Shown here: positions 62,315 through 64,000 of the stretch, piece by piece
Numbering within the stretch: the stretch's first letter is position 1
Layout of the letters: each line of letters starts with the position of its first letter
Assembly: GCF_018223745.1 (NCBI RefSeq)
Contig: NZ_CP073653.1
Span: forward strand, 2,818,001-2,882,000
Direction of reading: 5' to 3'
DNA length: 64,000 nt
From: Clostridium beijerinckii
GTDB lineage: Bacteria; Bacillota; Clostridia; Clostridiales; Clostridiaceae
The notes under the pieces: generated by a model
Database searches by the model: none
The model's input: the letters and a program-made list of their open reading frames with translations, nothing else
What the model was told of the DNA's origin: nothing
Translations under genes and position numbers: made by a program

Positions 62315-62953
62315 ATGTCGATAAACAGAAGTGCACCAGAAAATTTTTATTATGACAATGCGGAGAAAACTAATAAAAATTTTATTTATAAAAATCTTAA
62401 AAGAAGTAAATGTTATAACTGTAATTTTTCAAACTCAAATTTTGATTTTGCTAGCTTAAGAGGGGCTCATTTTAAGAAGTGTAATTTTTTTAGATGTAGT
62501 TTTAAAGGAGCAGAGTTTATAGGGTCGAATTTAAAAGGATGTAAGTTTAGAGAAGCTAAATTTGAAGACACAGTATTTGAAGGAGCAAATTTAGATGGAG
62601 TAAATTTTGAAGATGCTAAATTCAAAAACACAATATTTGTAAACTGTGATGTGACTAAGGCTAAGAATATAAGTGAAGATAACAAGAACATCAGAATTTT
62701 TGATACAATGCCAGAAGTTGAAATAAGCGATGAATTAGAAAAGTTGATTTCAAATGTGATGGAAAATGAATTTATAAAAAAATCAAGGGTTTTTGATACT
62801 AAAGATGGAAAAATAAATACGTTATCTTTATTAATTCTAAAAGAAAAATTTGATGAATCAACACTTTTAGAAGGTCTACATTATATTAGATATGAGATTG
62901 ATAGAGATTTTTATACATTAAGTTATGTTATTAGGCTTATAGAAAATATGTAA
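62315..62953 (+). CDS. Pentapeptide-repeat protein
   Basis: 212 residues. Residues about 30-120 are tandem A(D/N)LXX-type repeats with many Cys and Phe, e.g. Cys-Asn-Phe-Ser-Asn-Ser-Asn-Phe and Ala-Asn-Leu-Asp-Gly-Val-Asn-Phe, expected to form a right-handed quadrilateral helix. Residues 130-212 are a helical C-terminal region without recognised domain. Some pentapeptide proteins mimic DNA and protect gyrase (Qnr), others are scaffolds; no evidence selects a role. Confidence 0.88.
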   Translation: MSINRSAPENFYYDNAEKTNKNFIYKNLKRSKCYNCNFSNSNFDFASLRGAHFKKCNFFRCSFKGAEFIGSNLKGCKFREAKFEDTVFEGANLDGVNFEDAKFKNTIFVNCDVTKAKNISEDNKNIRIFDTMPEVEISDELEKLISNVMENEFIKKSRVFDTKDGKINTLSLLILKEKFDESTLLEGLHYIRYEIDRDFYTLSYVIRLIENM

Positions 62954-62960
62954 ATGGTAG

Positions 62961-62999
62961 AAAAGGAGTATTTCGTTTTAAATGAAAGCTCCTTTTTTG
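62961..62999 (+). terminator. Rho-independent terminator
   Basis: AAAAGGAG pairs with CTCCTTTT, with an inner TTTC/GAAA stem, followed by TT. Confidence 0.85.
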
Positions 63000-63147
63000 A
63001 ATTCTTAAAAAAGGAGTTAATAATAATAATAGATATGCAAAAATACTTTTTTTATGAACCTATTATTTTGCAATTAATATATATTTATTGAATATCTATA
63101 TAGTAATAAAAAATGATGATGTTATTATTTTTGAAGGAAGAATATAG

Positions 63148-63639
63148 ATGGAAAAAAATAATTTAATTAAACTAAAATATAATAAATCTTCAAAAAAAGT
63201 AAATTCAAATAATTTCAAGATATATACTCCTGAAATGATAGAAAAGTATAAGGATTGCCAAAGAAGATTATTAAAAATTAATGAGGATAAAGTCAAGGCA
63301 AAATTCCTGCTATATAGAAAGATTTATAATTACTATTCTCAAGAAAGTTATCTAGATATTAGCATTGAAAGAATTTATATTAAATCGAAGTTAGACTCAT
63401 ATACCTTTGGAGGATGTGGAATAGGTGCATCAATTTTAGCAGGATTAACAGCAAGTGGCATTTTTTCTTATATAGATAATTATATAAAGAAACTTAGTCC
63501 GACTTTCTTGGGTATATATATTGTATTGATTTTAGTATTTGGGCTCAAAATTCTTTCAAATGAAGATAGTAAGGTAGAAATGTATAATATGTTTTTAGAA
63601 GTATTAAATAATCTAGAATATGATAAAAATGAAAAATGA
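63148..63639 (+). CDS. Small membrane protein, two spans, unknown
   Basis: 163 residues. The first 85 are hydrophilic, basic and helical (possible coiled coil). Two membrane spans follow at about 93-112 and 120-138, then a short acidic/polar tail. Gly-Gly-Cys-Gly-Ile-Gly-Ala begins the first span. I do not recognise a family. Start follows GAAGGAAG. Confidence 0.7.
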   Translation: MEKNNLIKLKYNKSSKKVNSNNFKIYTPEMIEKYKDCQRRLLKINEDKVKAKFLLYRKIYNYYSQESYLDISIERIYIKSKLDSYTFGGCGIGASILAGLTASGIFSYIDNYIKKLSPTFLGIYIVLILVFGLKILSNEDSKVEMYNMFLEVLNNLEYDKNEK

Positions 63640-63709
63640 GGATAATTAAAATAAGGATAAAAGTCTACAATAGTGCACAATATATTCTTGTAGAAAGGAA
63701 GTGTTTATA

Positions 63710-63931
63710 ATGAGTAATGAATCAAAATCAAAATCAAACAATCTTCAAAACTTTTCTAGTACAGGTGGCACTAGTGATTCTAATTTATCTAGCAAAGAAG
63801 AACTTAGAGAACAAAAAAGTGCAGGGTGTAATCAATGGGATTCTGTACCACGTACTTATGACAAAGAAGAGTCTACACATAAACATGAAAAAACTGCTAC
63901 TAATAATCAATGGACATCTACATCTAAGTAA
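63710..63931 (+). CDS. Small hydrophilic protein, 73 residues
   Basis: ATG 63710 follows AAAGGAAG (a GTG at 63701 overlaps it). The protein is low-complexity, rich in Ser, Asn, Lys, Thr and Glu, with no membrane segment and two Asn-Gln-Trp triplets (Cys-Asn-Gln-Trp-Asp-Ser and Asn-Asn-Gln-Trp-Thr-Ser) as a short internal repeat. Probably disordered. Another frame overlaps it but has no ribosome site. No family recognised. Confidence 0.65.
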   Translation: MSNESKSKSNNLQNFSSTGGTSDSNLSSKEELREQKSAGCNQWDSVPRTYDKEESTHKHEKTATNNQWTSTSK

Positions 63932-63979
63932 GAATTTACTGTAATAAATACTACTTTAAATAAAGAGGGAGTGGATATT

Positions 63980-64000
63980 ATGAGTGAAGAAAATAAAAAA
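63980..64000 (+). CDS. Start of a further small gene (3' cut by the window)
   Basis: GAGGGAGTGG precedes ATG 63980; the seven visible codons read Met-Ser-Glu-Glu-Asn-Lys-Lys. The start resembles that of the 73-residue protein just upstream (Met-Ser-Asn-Glu-Ser-Lys), so it may be a tandem paralogue. Confidence 0.55.

Noticed and set aside
63717-63944. Alternative 75-codon frame overlapping the 73-residue gene
   Set aside because: No ribosome site and less consistent composition; the frame starting at 63710 has AAAGGAAG.

Overview
The window is strongly AT-rich, gene-dense and reads as the chromosome of an anaerobic, low-GC Firmicute of the Clostridium sensu stricto type. Solventogenic species of the C. 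beijerinckii / C. saccharoperbutylacetonicum group are my best guess, not a proof. Support comes from AGGAGG-type ribosome sites with occasional TTG starts, the clostridial IspH-ribosomal protein S1 fusion, a B12-dependent ribonucleotide reductase, FeoAB with its Cys-rich partner, sigma-54 control of a PTS operon, and abundant hairpin terminators followed by T runs. No rRNA, tRNA, CRISPR or prophage genes were seen.

Layout. 1-7.2 kb: a polyol-type catabolic locus. It holds the end of a PTS-linked regulator, two tandem sigma-54 promoters with a decayed duplicate gene start, a galactitol-family PTS (EIIA, EIIB, EIIC), then a glycerol-1-phosphate dehydrogenase (AraM type), a NagD/AraL-type HAD phosphatase and a GpsA-type dehydrogenase. 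A two-hairpin RNA element and a palindromic element sit inside it. 7.7-13.7 kb: an orphan sensor kinase, a galactose-binding-like protein without a transporter, SelO, a 3D-domain cell-wall protein and small unknowns. 14.2-17.2 kb: a complete polar amino acid ABC transporter. 17.6-22 kb: an HD-GYP protein, a hybrid kinase and a CheY-like receiver forming one signalling operon. 22.4-33.4 kb: TauE/SafE-like protein, a half-length aldehyde dehydrogenase behind a Rex-like palindrome, MATE efflux plus a PrpR-like regulator with a degenerate AAA+ domain, class II ribonucleotide reductase, a sulfite-reductase-like protein behind a CRP/FNR-like site, a Cof-type HAD and a second 3D protein.

33.9-43 kb: a FIST-GGDEF-EAL protein, a glycine riboswitch controlling a UPF0126/TRIC-type transporter, FtsH, GtrA and a YkfA/YkfC-like murein peptide recycling pair. 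43-48 kb: feoA-feoB-Cys-rich protein, a DUF457 hydrolase and a DUF1189 protein. 48-51.3 kb: a preQ1 riboswitch followed by queD-queE-folE-queC-queF, a full route from GTP to preQ1. 51.4-57.2 kb: BaiN-like flavoprotein, cmk and ispH-rpsA, then an apparently intact IS1182-family element whose flanks look like two halves of a terminator. 57.4-64 kb: NUDIX hydrolase, purine permease, DUF815 ATPase, ferritin, a pentapeptide-repeat protein and several very small hydrophilic proteins, the last running off the window.

The strongest candidates for undescribed biology are the sigma-54-driven PTS locus that pairs enzymes related to both glycerol-phosphate dehydrogenase stereotypes with a phosphatase; the structured RNA inside that locus; the truncated aldehyde dehydrogenase under a probable redox operator; and the dispersed 100-bp repeat present in two long copies and one deleted copy.
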